From an uncultured Alistipes sp. (GTDB lineage: Bacteria > Bacteroidota > Bacteroidia > Bacteroidales > Rikenellaceae), in assembly GCA_944321945.1 (NCBI GenBank), contig CALUNE010000011.1, positions 1 through 64,000 on the forward strand: DNA of 64,000 bases, written 5' to 3'. Positions within the stretch are counted from its first letter, which is position 1. The number at the start of each line of letters is the position of its first letter. A program made the position numbers and the translations under genes. The notes below the pieces were generated by a model. It saw nothing but the letters and a program-made list of their open reading frames with translations. It was not told the origin of the DNA and made no database searches. Below, in pieces: positions 7,103 through 17,155 of the stretch.

Positions 7103-9412
7103 ATGAAACAACTTGTTTTGTCGGCACTGCTTGCGCTGTGCCTGACCACCTTCGGCGTGCAGGGTGCCGAAGTTCCTCCGAAAGCCACCGATGCAAACCT
7201 TTTCGGTCATGTCGTCGACCGCGTGACCCATGAACACATTGCCTATGCCGCGATTTCGCTGGTCGGCACGGCTCTCGGCACAACTACCGACGCCTCGGGC
7301 CACTATTTCCTGAAAAACCTGCCCGAAGGAACCTGGACCGTCGAGGTCCGGGCCCTGGGCTACGCTTCGCGGCAGATTTCCGTCACGCTGACGCGCGGAG
7401 CGACCCGCGAACTGAATTTCGAAGTCGAACAGAGCGGCATCTCGATGGACGAGGTGGTCGTCTCGGCGAGTCGTTCGGCGACGCTCCGACGCGAGGCTCC
7501 GGCACTGGTGAGTGTCCTCGATGCCGGGCTTTTCGAGCGTGCGAATGCCTCCTGTCTGGCCCAGGGGCTGTCGTTTCAGCCCGGCGTGCGGGTCGAGAAC
7601 GACTGTCAGAACTGCGGTTTCACGCAGGTCCGCATCAACGGTCTCGACGGTCACTACTCGCAGATTCTGATCGATTCGCATCCCGTTTTCTCCTCGCTGA
7701 CGGGCGTCTACGGACTGGAGCAGATCCCTTCGAACATGATCGAACGGGTCGAGGTGCTGCGCGGAGGCGGTTCGGCCCTCTACGGGGCGTCGGCCATCGG
7801 CGGGACGATCAACGTCATCACCCGCGAACCGACACGCAGTTCGGCGCAGTTTTCGCACTCGCTGCACTCGCTGGGCGGCAGCAACTCCTACGACAACACC
7901 ACGATGCTCAACGCCTCGATCGTCTCCGAGAGCGGGCGGGCCGCCCTGGGGATCTACGGCCAGAGCCGCCACCGTTCGGGCTACGACCACAACGGCGACG
8001 GCTTCACCGAACTGCCGCTGCTCGACAGCCGCTCGCTGGGCATGCGTTCTCACTTCCGCACGGGGGCCTATTCGCGCCTCACGGCCCAGTATCACCATCT
8101 GAACGAGTACCGCCGGGGCGGTGACCGCCTGCGACAGCCTCCTCACGAAGCCAATATCGCCGAGCAGGCCGATCATACGATCGACGGTGGCAGCCTTTCG
8201 TTCGACTTCTCGACGCCCGACCGCAGCGACCGCTTCAATGTCTACGCCTCGTTCCAGAACACGGCGCGCAAGAGTTACTACGGCAGCCGGCAGGATTCGC
8301 TGGCCTACGGAACGACGCGTGATCTGGTCGTGGCGGCCGGCACGCAGTATGTCCATGCCTTCGACCGGTTGTGGTTCATGCCGGCGGAGCTGACACTCGG
8401 GGTCGAGTACAGCTTTGACGATCTGCACGACCGTTCGATCGGTTACGACATCAACACCCTGCAGCAGGTGCACATCGTCGGGGGGTACCTGCAGAACGAG
8501 TGGAAGACCTCCCGTTGGTCGCTGCTGCTCGGCGGACGTCTGGACCGACACAATCTGGTCGATCATCTGATCTTCAGCCCGCGGGTCAACGTGCGCTTCA
8601 ACCCCACGGAGGCGGTGAATCTCCGCGTGAGCTACGCTGCCGGATATCGGGCTCCGCAGGCCTTCGACGAGGATCTGCACATTGCCATCGTCGGCGGCGA
8701 ACGGCGCCGGATCCGTCTGGCCGACAATCTGCGCGAGGAGCGTTCGCACAGCGTGAGCCTTTCGGCCGATCTCTACCGCGACTTCGGCCAGGTGCGGACC
8801 AACCTCCTCGTTGAGGGGTTCTATACGCGTCTGGTGGATGTCTTTGCGCTGCGCGATCTTCCCGGCACGGGCGGCCAGGAGGGACTTCAGGAGCGTTACA
8901 ACGGTTCGGGAGCCACGGTTGCCGGAATGAACGTCGAGGGGCGTGCGCTCTTCACGCGCTGGTTCGAACTGCAGGCGGGCATGACCTGGCAGCGAAGCTG
9001 CTATGCGGAGCCCGAGGCGTGGAGCGAGGATCCCGACGTGCCTCCCGTGCGTCGGATGTTCCGCACGCCGGATCTCTACGGTTACTTCACGGCCTCGTTC
9101 AAGCCCTGGCGCCGCCTGACGGCCGACGTGAGCGGAACCTGTACGGGCGAGATGCTCGTGCAGCACAAGGCCGGTTCGGGGGTTGCCCGGGATGTGGCGG
9201 TGACGACGCCGGCCTTCTGCGACGTGAACCTCAAGGTGGCCTACGACTGGCGTATCTATCGTGAAATTACCCTGCAGCTCCATGCCGGCGTGCAGAATCT
9301 CTTCAATGCCTATCAGCGCGATTTCGACCGCGGTGTGGAGCGCGATTCGGGGTATATCTACGGTCCGTCGCTGCCGCGCAGCTGGTTTGTGGGGGCGAAG
9401 ATCAGCTTCTGA
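7103..9412 (+). CDS. TonB-dependent outer membrane receptor with CxxC in the plug
   Basis: 769 aa from the ATG at 7103 (MKQLVLSALLALCLTT signal peptide). Residues about 30-115 form a carboxypeptidase-regulatory-like domain (GHVVDRVTHEHIAYAAISL, then GHYFLKNLPEG). The plug follows (MDEVVVSASRS, LSFQPGVRV, DCQNCGFTQVRINGLDG, IERVEVLRGGGSALYGASA, GGTINVIT), then a 22-strand-type barrel ending in an aromatic residue (VGAKISF). It imports a scarce ligand with TonB energy. No SusD partner follows. The plug Cys pair and the His/Cys-rich neighbour suggest a metal or metal-complex ligand, which is inference. Confidence 0.85.
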   Translation: MKQLVLSALLALCLTTFGVQGAEVPPKATDANLFGHVVDRVTHEHIAYAAISLVGTALGTTTDASGHYFLKNLPEGTWTVEVRALGYASRQISVTLTRGATRELNFEVEQSGISMDEVVVSASRSATLRREAPALVSVLDAGLFERANASCLAQGLSFQPGVRVENDCQNCGFTQVRINGLDGHYSQILIDSHPVFSSLTGVYGLEQIPSNMIERVEVLRGGGSALYGASAIGGTINVITREPTRSSAQFSHSLHSLGGSNSYDNTTMLNASIVSESGRAALGIYGQSRHRSGYDHNGDGFTELPLLDSRSLGMRSHFRTGAYSRLTAQYHHLNEYRRGGDRLRQPPHEANIAEQADHTIDGGSLSFDFSTPDRSDRFNVYASFQNTARKSYYGSRQDSLAYGTTRDLVVAAGTQYVHAFDRLWFMPAELTLGVEYSFDDLHDRSIGYDINTLQQVHIVGGYLQNEWKTSRWSLLLGGRLDRHNLVDHLIFSPRVNVRFNPTEAVNLRVSYAAGYRAPQAFDEDLHIAIVGGERRRIRLADNLREERSHSVSLSADLYRDFGQVRTNLLVEGFYTRLVDVFALRDLPGTGGQEGLQERYNGSGATVAGMNVEGRALFTRWFELQAGMTWQRSCYAEPEAWSEDPDVPPVRRMFRTPDLYGYFTASFKPWRRLTADVSGTCTGEMLVQHKAGSGVARDVAVTTPAFCDVNLKVAYDWRIYREITLQLHAGVQNLFNAYQRDFDRGVERDSGYIYGPSLPRSWFVGAKISF

Positions 9413-9442
9413 CCGACGGCCCGGTTTCCGAGGCCGTTACTA

Positions 9443-9482
9443 ACAAAAAGGGCTCCGACTTCAAGTCGGAGCCCTTTTTGTT
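9443..9482. terminator. Bidirectional terminator between the TonB receptor and mdh
   Basis: Near-perfect inverted repeat AACAAAAAGGGCTCCGACT-TCA-AGTCGGAGCCC then TTTTTGTT. A-rich and T-rich flanks on both sides serve both convergent genes. Confidence 0.9.
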
Positions 9483-9546
9483 GTTTCTGTCAGTCGGAGA
9501 CTGTTGGCGGCTACGGCCGGTGTCGGACCGCACCGCACCGTGCGGG

Positions 9547-10488
9547 TTACAGCGCGTTGATCTCGTGCAGGACCCGGTTGGTCTTGTGGACGGCTTCGGC
9601 CGAGGCGGCGAACTTTTTGGCCTCTTCCGGGGTCAGATCCACCTCGACGATCTTTTCGATACCCTTGCGGCCGATGATCGCCGGTACGCCGATGCAGAGA
9701 TCCGATTCGCCGTACTCGCCTTCGAGGTAGCACGAGCAGGGGATCAGCTTCTTCTGGTCGTGGAGGATCGCCTCGACCATCATCGAAGCGGCAGCTCCCG
9801 GGGCATACCAGGCCGACGTACCGATGAGTTTGGTCAGCGTGGCGCCGCCGACCATGGTGTTCTGGACGGCTTCCTGAAGTTTCCGTTTCGAGGCGAACTG
9901 CGTTACGGGAACCCCGTTGACCGAGGCCTTTGACAGCAGCGGAATCATCGTCGTATCGCCGTGGCCGCCGATGACCATGCCGTCGATGTTGTTGATGTTG
10001 GCACCGGTAGCCTTGGCCAGGTAGCACTTGAAGCGGGCTGAATCTAATGCGCCGCCCATACCGATGATCCGGTTTTTGGGCAGTCCCGAGGCCTTCAGAG
10101 CCAGATAGGTGAGCGTATCCATCGGGTTGGCGACCACGATGATGATGGCGCGCGGCGAATAGCGGATGACATTGCCGATCACCCCTTTCATGATATTGGC
10201 GTTGGTACCGATGAGCTCTTCGCGGGTCATTCCCGGTTTGCGGGGGATTCCCGACGTGATGACCACGACATCCGAATTGGCGGTTTTTTTGTAGTCGTTG
10301 GTTGCGCCGACGAGTTTCGTGTCGAAATCCATCAGCGTGGAGGTCTGGTACATGTCGAGCATTTTTCCTTCGGAGAGGCCCTCCTTGATGTCGACGAGAA
10401 CCACTTCGCTTGCCACCTCGCGGCAAGCCATCACATTCGCACAGGTTGCACCTACGGCTCCTGCACCTACGACGGTAACTTTTGTCAT
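9547..10488 (-). CDS. mdh: Malate dehydrogenase
   Basis: 313 aa from the ATG at 10488 (MTKVTVVGAGAVGATCANVM), the normal length for the LDH-like class of bacterial malate dehydrogenases. The Rossmann GAGAVG motif is at residues 8-13. Substrate- and cofactor-contacting segments include TSGIPRKPGMTREEL, VANPMDTLTYL and the catalytic His motif VIGGHGDTTMIPL. It interconverts malate and oxaloacetate with NAD(H) in the cytosol. It stands alone on the minus strand with a 708-bp gap upstream. Confidence 0.96.
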   Translation of the reverse strand: MTKVTVVGAGAVGATCANVMACREVASEVVLVDIKEGLSEGKMLDMYQTSTLMDFDTKLVGATNDYKKTANSDVVVITSGIPRKPGMTREELIGTNANIMKGVIGNVIRYSPRAIIIVVANPMDTLTYLALKASGLPKNRIIGMGGALDSARFKCYLAKATGANINNIDGMVIGGHGDTTMIPLLSKASVNGVPVTQFASKRKLQEAVQNTMVGGATLTKLIGTSAWYAPGAAASMMVEAILHDQKKLIPCSCYLEGEYGESDLCIGVPAIIGRKGIEKIVEVDLTPEEAKKFAASAEAVHKTNRVLHEINAL

Positions 10489-11196
10489 GGCTGTAATAGT
10501 TTGAATGGGTTGATCGATTTGTATTTTGGGGGTCGGAGTCGTCCGCTCTGCGACGGTCTCGACGCTCAATCACTCATTGTTTCATGCTCTGCTTTTCAAG
10601 CTCCCGGTACATTCTTTCCCTTTCGGCCATTCACTGCTCACACTCAATCCTTCTTTCCTCACCTTCCAATCCACATTCAGGCGCACATCTCTCTCTCAGG
10701 CCGTTCTTCCGCACAGGTCCATCTCACGAATTCACCTCTCCACGTGTCGAGCCGTGCATCCTTCACACGTTGTCCTCGAGCGCGTTTCTGTCCGAATCCC
10801 GTGATGTTTCGGTTTCCGGGATATCCGGGTCGCATTCCCGCAGTACGGATCTGCGGACGGATTCCGTTGCCGCACTTCGTATTCGGGAATCGGTGTTGCA
10901 CGTACGTTTCTCTCTCCATCATTTCCAGCATACGTCCTTTTGCCTCTCCGCTCGCTCGTCACGTTCGGTCATTGCCGCTTGTCTTCTGCGGAGAGCCGGG
11001 CCTCTGCGGGCCGGGTTTGCGGACGTATTTCCGGGACACGTATTTTTTCTCCCATTCTCTTTCTGCACGTCTCGCAAGGCTCCGAACACCGGGGTTCGGA
11101 ATGCCCGCGGGGTTCTCTCTTCCCCGGGGCAGCGATTCGGACGTGTCGTATCCCGGCAGCGGACTTCTCCGCCCCCATTTGAAATCGATCCGGGTC
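10489..11196. other. 708-bp stretch without a convincing gene
   Basis: This lies upstream of mdh and downstream of gcvH, both on the minus strand. The plus strand is pyrimidine-rich (many CTCTCTC, TTCC and CACC runs) from about 10570 to 10960, so the minus strand is purine-rich. Open frames here (for example plus 10584-11207 and 10501-11598) have Ser/Arg/Pro/His-rich products unlike real proteins. I see no tRNA, no close tandem repeat and no TAnnTTTG promoter. It could be a long mdh leader, an unrecognised RNA or decayed coding DNA. Confidence 0.5.
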
Positions 11197-11574
11197 TTAC
11201 CCGATGAGTTTCTCGTAGTCGGCCGGGCTCAACAGCTTTTCGTAGTCGGCCGGGTCGGACATGCGGACCTTCACCAGCCAGCCTTCGCCGTAGGCATCCT
11301 TGTTGACGATCGAGGGATCGGCGTCGACGGCTGCGTTGAACTCGAGGACCTCACCGCCGACGGGCAGGAAGGCGTCGCTGACGGTCTTCACGGCTTCGAT
11401 CGAGCCGAAGACTTCGCCGGCGGCCAGCGTTTCGCCCACCGTCGGGACGTCGACGAAGACGATGTCGCCCAGCTGGCTCTGGGCAAAGTCGGTGATGCCG
11501 ATAACGGCAACGTCGCCCTCGATGCGGCACCACTCGTGGTCGTTCGAGTATTTCAGATTTGCAGGTACATTCAT
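11197..11574 (-). CDS. gcvH: Glycine cleavage system H protein
   Basis: 125 aa from the ATG at 11574 (MNVPANLKYSNDHEW). It is the lipoyl carrier that shuttles the aminomethyl group between the P, T and L proteins. The lipoylated Lys sits in GSIEAVKTVSDAFLPVGG. The C-terminus is odd: ADYEKLLSPADYEKLIG contains a 9-residue tandem duplication from a 27-nt DNA repeat. The gene has its own promoter upstream. No gcvP or gcvT is nearby. Confidence 0.96.
   Translation of the reverse strand: MNVPANLKYSNDHEWCRIEGDVAVIGITDFAQSQLGDIVFVDVPTVGETLAAGEVFGSIEAVKTVSDAFLPVGGEVLEFNAAVDADPSIVNKDAYGEGWLVKVRMSDPADYEKLLSPADYEKLIG
11213..11254 (-). repeat. 27-nt-spaced direct repeat in the gcvH tail
   Basis: TCGTAGTCGGCCGGG occurs at 11213-11227 and again at 11240-11254. 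It duplicates the residues ADYEKL at the C-terminus of the H protein. Confidence 0.85.
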
Positions 11575-11616
11575 TGTATTTTGCTTTTTTGTTTGTGAAA
11601 CAGGGTTATTCCAATG

Positions 11617-11646
11617 CAAATATAACTGTTATTTTTGTAACAGCAA
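11617..11646 (-). promoter_or_regulatory. Promoter of gcvH
   Basis: Minus strand: TTG (11644-11646), 19 bp, then TATATTTG (11617-11624). The ATG at 11574 is about 40 nt downstream. Confidence 0.65.
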
Positions 11647-11698
11647 GAGATTTTGTTATAAAATTCACACAAAAGTGGCAGAAAGATTCAGGCCCGGA

Positions 11699-11722
11699 CG
11701 GGATGGGGCCTGAACCTGTACG
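11699..11722 (-). terminator. Possible terminator after birA
   Basis: A perfect 7-bp stem CAGGCCC / GGGCCTG with a 10-base loop lies 14 bp after the birA stop. The T-run on the minus strand is weak (AATCTTTC), so this may only be a hairpin. Confidence 0.35.
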
Positions 11723-11736
11723 GGGTTCCGGTACGG

Positions 11737-12474
11737 TTATTCGGAGAGGGGGTGGTGCGGCAGGACGAATTCGATCTCCTTGAAGAGGTATTCGCCGAGT
11801 GAACCGTCCTCGTGGCGCAGGATCAGTTCGCCCGAGGGGCGCACACCCTGGATGGCGCCGCGGAGGAGCGAACCGTCCGGACGTCGGAACGGCCGCATCT
11901 GCCCCAGGGCGTACATCCGTTCGCGGTAGATGTGCTGGAGCGATTCGCGGTCACCGTGTTCGAGCTGTTCGTAGCGGGCGAGCATGCAGCGTTCGAAGGT
12001 TTCGAGCACCTCGCGGCGGTCGTAGCGGCGGCCGGTGAGCTGTGCCATCGAGACGGGATTCGGCAGCGAGGGGTCGAACTCCGTCTGGTTGACGTTGATC
12101 CCGATGCCGAGCAGCGAGCGGGAGAGGTTGGCTCCCGAACAGTTGTGTTCGATCAGCACACCCTCGAGCTTGCGGTCACCGGCATAGATGTCGTTGGTCC
12201 ACTTGATGCGGGTCTCGATCCCGAAGGATGCAAAGGTGTCGGTCAGGGCTACCGAGAGCGCCTCGCAGAGCAGAAACTGTTGGCCGACGGGCAGGAAGCG
12301 CGGTTCGACGACCATCGTGAAGGTCAGATTTTCGCCTTCGGGGCTGATCCATTGGTGGCCGCGCTGTCCGCGGCCGGCGGTCTGGTGTTCGGCCCAGACG
12401 ATGTCGCCGTGACGGTATTGGGGGTTGCGGGCGTCGTCGTTGGTCGAGGTGGTGGTGTCGAGGTGGTGGATCAT
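11737..12474 (-). CDS. birA: Biotin-[acetyl-CoA-carboxylase] ligase, monofunctional
   Basis: 245 aa from the ATG at 12474 (MIHHLDTTTSTNDDAR). It attaches biotin to carboxyl-carrier proteins via biotinyl-AMP. Visible motifs are TSTND, the ligase signature AGRGQRGHQW (GRGRxGRxW-like), TNDIY and the KLEGVLIE lysine strand. The DNA-binding domain of E. coli BirA is absent, so this form cannot repress. It follows dapD by 29 bp on the minus strand. The longer open frame upstream is antisense-like dapD sequence. Confidence 0.93.
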   Translation of the reverse strand: MIHHLDTTTSTNDDARNPQYRHGDIVWAEHQTAGRGQRGHQWISPEGENLTFTMVVEPRFLPVGQQFLLCEALSVALTDTFASFGIETRIKWTNDIYAGDRKLEGVLIEHNCSGANLSRSLLGIGINVNQTEFDPSLPNPVSMAQLTGRRYDRREVLETFERCMLARYEQLEHGDRESLQHIYRERMYALGQMRPFRRPDGSLLRGAIQGVRPSGELILRHEDGSLGEYLFKEIEFVLPHHPLSE

Positions 12475-12503
12475 GGCTCGGACGGATGGCGGGTTCGGAG
12501 GGG

Positions 12504-13340
<837 letters not shown>

Positions 13341-13364
13341 CTGATTCGGTATTTTTCCGGAGGA

Positions 13365-13401
13365 CAAATTTATGGAAAATATCGAATTTTTCATAACTTT
13401 G
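13365..13401. promoter_or_regulatory. Divergent promoter region between dapD and the prolyl oligopeptidase gene
   Basis: Two -7 boxes face away from each other: TAAATTTG on the minus strand (13365-13372) toward dapD, and TAACTTTG on the plus strand (13394-13401) toward the peptidase. Neither has a clean -33 TTTG at 19-20 bp. The two promoters overlap and may compete. Confidence 0.5.
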
Positions 13402-13429
13402 TCCCAATATCACCCAAACGTTCCGATTT

Positions 13430-15568
13430 ATGACAGGTTCCATTTGTAAGGCGGCCGTGCTGGCGGGTGCGGCGGCTCTGGCGACCACGGGTTGCAACAG
13501 CATGAAACAGATAAAACACGATCCCTATCCCGAAACGGCCCGCGGCGAGGTGGTGGACAACTATTTCGGCACCGAGGTGCCCGATCCCTACCGCTGGCTC
13601 GAAGACGACAATTCGGCGGAGACGGCCGCGTGGGTGGCCGCCGAGAATGCCGTGACGAACGCCTATCTGGAACAGATTCCCTTCCGCGGAGCCATCCGCG
13701 AACGCCTCACCGAACTGTGGAACTACCCGAAGGAGGGGGCCCCGGCCAAACACGGCGACTGGTGGTATTACAGCTATAACGACGGTCTGCAGAACCAGGC
13801 GGTGATCTGCCGCACGGCCGAACCCGGCCAGGCGGGCGAGGTCTTCCTCGACCCCAATACGCTCTCCGAGGACGGAACGGTGGCCCTGGCCGCGATGTCC
13901 TTCTCGAAGGACGGACGCTACTTCGCCTATGCCGCCGCGGCATCGGGTTCGGACTGGGTCGAGATCCGCGTGATGGATACCGCCACCGGGCAGCTGACCG
14001 ACGACCGCATCGAATGGGTGAAGTTCTCGGGCGCGGTGTGGGCCCCCGATTCGAAGGGCTTCTACTACAGCGCCTACGATGCCCCGAAGCAGGGCGTCTA
14101 TTCGTCGCAGAACCAGTTCCAGAAGGTCTACTACCACACGCTCGGCACGCCGCAGTCGGCCGACCGCCTCATCTACGAGGACAAGGACCATCCGCTGCGT
14201 TACTTCGCGGCGTGGCCCTCGGACGACGGACGGTGGCTCTTCGTCTCGGGTTCGGAGGGTACCTCCGGCACGGAGATCCTCTACCGCCGGGTCTCGGAGA
14301 CGAAGTTCCGCACGCTGCTTCCGGGCTTCGCCAACGACTACCGCTTTGTCGACTGCCGGAACGACCAGCTCTATTACATGACCAACGAAGGAGCATCGAA
14401 CTACGCCCTGCGCCGCATCTCGCTTACCGCCCCCTCGAAGATCGAAACGGTCATTCCCGAACATGAGCGGAACCTGCTCGAAGGGGTGACGACGGCCGGC
14501 GGCTGCCTCTTCGCCACCTACCTGCAGGATGCCCAGAGCCGCATCTCGCAGTACGACTACGACGGCAAACCGGTTCGCACGGTCGAACTGCCGGCCATCG
14601 GTACGGTGGGCGGCTTCGACGGCGGCAAGGAGGACTCGGTGATCTACTACACGCTGACCAACTACACCTCCCCGGCAACGATCTACCGTTACGACATCGC
14701 TTCGGGCGAATCGACCCTCTACAAGGCTCCCGAGGTGGCCTTCGACCCCTCGCTCTACGTCACCGAGCAGGTTTTCTACCCCTCGAAGGACGGAACGCAG
14801 GTGCCGATGTTCATCACCCGCCGCAAGGACCTGAAGCTCGACGGCAAGAACCCCTGCCTGCTCTACGGCTACGGCGGTTTCCAGATCAACCTCACGCCGG
14901 GCTTCAACCCCTCGGCGCTGATGTTCGTCGAGCAGGGCGGCATCTACTGCGTGGCCAACCTGCGCGGCGGTTCGGAGTACGGCGAAGCCTGGCACAAGGC
15001 CGGCATGTTGGAGAACAAGCAGAATGTCTTCGATGACTTCATCGCGGCGGCCGAATACCTCATCGCGCAGAAGTACACCTCGAAGGAGCGGCTGGCCATC
15101 AACGGCGCCTCGAACGGCGGCCTGCTGGTCGGTGCGTGCGAGGTGCAGCGCCCGGATCTCTTTGCGGTGTGCCTGCCGCAGGTGGGCGTGCTGGACATGC
15201 TCCGCTACCACAAGTTTACGATCGGCTGGGGATGGGCCGTCGAGTACGGTTCGTCGGACAACGCCGAACAGTTCCCTTATATATATAAGTACTCGCCGCT
15301 GCACAACATCCGCGAGGGGGTGAAGTATCCCGCCACGCTGGTGATGACGGCCGACCATGACGACCGGGTCGTTCCGGCCCATTCGTTCAAGTTCGCCGCC
15401 CGGATGCAGCATGCCCAGGCGGGCGAGGCCCCGGTGCTGATCCGCATCGAGTCGAAGGCCGGACACGGCGCCGGCAAACCCACCTCGAAACGGATCGACG
15501 AGGCGGCTGACATGTATGCGTTCCTCTTCCAGAACATCGGCGTGCCGTATCGCCCGGTCGCAAAGTAG
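13430..15568 (+). CDS. Prolyl oligopeptidase, lipoprotein (S9A family)
   Basis: 712 aa. A signal peptide ends in a lipobox-like ATTGC, so it is a likely lipoprotein in the periplasm or envelope. The N-terminal cap includes [12 protein letters not shown] (typical of S9A), then a seven-bladed propeller to about residue 430, then the alpha/beta-hydrolase domain (YGYGGFQ oxyanion region). The catalytic triad is visible: Ser561 in GASNGG, Asp in TADHDDRV, His in KAGHGAG. It cleaves short peptides after proline. It is monocistronic, divergent from dapD. Confidence 0.93.
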   Translation: MTGSICKAAVLAGAAALATTGCNSMKQIKHDPYPETARGEVVDNYFGTEVPDPYRWLEDDNSAETAAWVAAENAVTNAYLEQIPFRGAIRERLTELWNYPKEGAPAKHGDWWYYSYNDGLQNQAVICRTAEPGQAGEVFLDPNTLSEDGTVALAAMSFSKDGRYFAYAAAASGSDWVEIRVMDTATGQLTDDRIEWVKFSGAVWAPDSKGFYYSAYDAPKQGVYSSQNQFQKVYYHTLGTPQSADRLIYEDKDHPLRYFAAWPSDDGRWLFVSGSEGTSGTEILYRRVSETKFRTLLPGFANDYRFVDCRNDQLYYMTNEGASNYALRRISLTAPSKIETVIPEHERNLLEGVTTAGGCLFATYLQDAQSRISQYDYDGKPVRTVELPAIGTVGGFDGGKEDSVIYYTLTNYTSPATIYRYDIASGESTLYKAPEVAFDPSLYVTEQVFYPSKDGTQVPMFITRRKDLKLDGKNPCLLYGYGGFQINLTPGFNPSALMFVEQGGIYCVANLRGGSEYGEAWHKAGMLENKQNVFDDFIAAAEYLIAQKYTSKERLAINGASNGGLLVGACEVQRPDLFAVCLPQVGVLDMLRYHKFTIGWGWAVEYGSSDNAEQFPYIYKYSPLHNIREGVKYPATLVMTADHDDRVVPAHSFKFAARMQHAQAGEAPVLIRIESKAGHGAGKPTSKRIDEAADMYAFLFQNIGVPYRPVAK

Positions 15569-15656
15569 GGGACTTTTGAAACGACACCGGACGGGGCGTC
15601 GCACGGACGGCGTCCCGGTACGGTCTATTCGAGAAGGTTAGGTTAAAAGGAAAAAT

Positions 15657-16922
15657 ATGAAGGTCTACAAATTCGGAGGCGCGTCGGTGCGGAATGCCGA
15701 CGGGGTGAGAAACCTGCGCCAGATCATCGACGACGAACAGCATCTTTTCATCATCGTCTCGGCCATGGGCAAGACGACCAATGCCCTGGAGAAGGTCTTC
15801 GAAGGGCTCCAGAAGGGTGACAAGGAGCTGTCGATGGAGCATATCGGTCAGTTGCGCGAATACCATGCGCAGATCATCGACGACTTGTGGCACGAACCCA
15901 AACGTCTGGAGCGTGTCGAGACGCTCTTCGACGAACTGACGCGCGTCGCCACGCAGACCCTCTACCGCCCGGAGGATGCCGAACTGTGGTACGATACGAT
16001 CGTGGCCTACGGCGAACTGGTCTCGACGACGATCATCTCCGAGTATCTGAACTATGCCGGCGTTCCGAACCGCTGGATCGACATGCGCCGCTGCTTCGTC
16101 ACCGAGCAGCGCCACAAGGATGCCGGCGTCGACCTCGAGGCCTCAACACCGCTGCTGCGTGCGGCCGTGGCCGGGGGGCCGGAGACGATCTTCATCGGTC
16201 AGGGCTTCATCGGCGGGGCACCCGACGGAACGACCACCACGCTCGGCCGTGAGGGTTCGGACTACTCGGCGGCCGTGGCGGCCAATATCCTCGATGCCGA
16301 ATCGATGTCGGTGTGGAAGGATGTCGACGGCGTGCTGAATGCCGACCCGAAGATCTTCCCTGATGCCGTGCAGATCGCCGAGCTGAACTATCTCGATACG
16401 ATCGAACTGGCCTACAGCGGTGCACAGATCATCCACCCGAAGACCATCAAGCCGCTGCAGAACAAGAATATACCGCTCTACGTGCGGCCGTTCGGCGACA
16501 AACGCAAGCCGGGGACGGTGATCCGCGGCATGTCGGCGCCGGTCGACGTGCCGATCCTCATCCTGAAGAAGGATCAGGTGCTGCTGACGATCCGTTCGCG
16601 GGACTTTTCGTTCGTACTGGAGGAGAAGTTCGCGACGATCTTCTCGCTGCTGGAGCGTTTCCGCATCAAGACCAATCTGATCCACAACTCGGCGGTGAAC
16701 CTGAGCCTGTGCGTAGACAACTCGTGGCACATTGACGAGGCGGTCCGGGCGTTGCGCGAATCGGGCTTCGACGTGATGAAGACCGAGAACATGGAGCTGT
16801 TGACCGTACGCGGTTATACGGATGAGTTGTGGCGGCGTTATGCCCGAGGTCCGCAGGTCTTCATCCGTCAGGCCACGCAGGCAACCGTGCGTATCGTCCG
16901 CAAGAAGCAGGGTCAGTATTGA
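15657..16922 (+). CDS. lysC: Aspartate kinase
   Basis: 421 aa. It phosphorylates aspartate at the entry to the lysine/DAP, threonine and methionine pathways. The kinase signature KFGGASV is at residues 5-11. VSAMGKTTN, LGREGSDYSAA and WKDVDGVLNADPK follow. The C-terminal third carries ACT-type regulatory domains (VLLTIRSRDFSFV; NLSLCVDN). It is monofunctional, with no homoserine dehydrogenase domain. No riboswitch fits in the 88-bp leader. A G-rich tandem array begins immediately after the stop. Confidence 0.94.
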   Translation: MKVYKFGGASVRNADGVRNLRQIIDDEQHLFIIVSAMGKTTNALEKVFEGLQKGDKELSMEHIGQLREYHAQIIDDLWHEPKRLERVETLFDELTRVATQTLYRPEDAELWYDTIVAYGELVSTTIISEYLNYAGVPNRWIDMRRCFVTEQRHKDAGVDLEASTPLLRAAVAGGPETIFIGQGFIGGAPDGTTTTLGREGSDYSAAVAANILDAESMSVWKDVDGVLNADPKIFPDAVQIAELNYLDTIELAYSGAQIIHPKTIKPLQNKNIPLYVRPFGDKRKPGTVIRGMSAPVDVPILILKKDQVLLTIRSRDFSFVLEEKFATIFSLLERFRIKTNLIHNSAVNLSLCVDNSWHIDEAVRALRESGFDVMKTENMELLTVRGYTDELWRRYARGPQVFIRQATQATVRIVRKKQGQY

Positions 16923-16935
16923 TCCTCCCGGGCCC

Positions 16936-17063
16936 GAGGGGCCGAGAGACTGAGGAAGAAGGAATCGAGGGGCCGAGGAAGAGGGGCCAAAGGAGAGGGG
17001 CCAAAGGAGAGGGGCCGGAGGAGAGGGGCCGGAGGAGAAAGGACAAAGGAGAGGAACCGGAGA
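16936..17063 (+). repeat. G-rich tandem array B (14-bp units) after lysC
   Basis: A core of 14-bp units runs from 16967 to 17063: GAGGGGCCGAGGAA, two copies of GAGGGGCCAAAGGA, two of GAGGGGCCGGAGGA, then two degenerate units. An isolated GAGGGGCCGA is at 16936, and purine-rich decay continues to about 17140. It starts 14 bp after the lysC stop and lies between convergent lysC and the DUF4435 gene. It has no spacers and no protein-like frame. Confidence 0.88.
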
Positions 17064-17155
17064 AGAGAGACCAGAGACTGGAGAAGACCGGGTTGGCTGA
17101 GGAGCCGGTTGGCCGGGGAGCTGGGGAGACTGAGGGGGATCAACGCCCCTTCCTG

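Noticed and set aside
10501-11598. Plus-strand 365-codon frame covering the mdh-gcvH gap
   Set aside because: Composition is not protein-like and the last third is antisense to gcvH.
15569-15656. Lysine riboswitch before aspartokinase
   Set aside because: The gap is only 88 bp, too short for the lysine aptamer, and I see no matching core.
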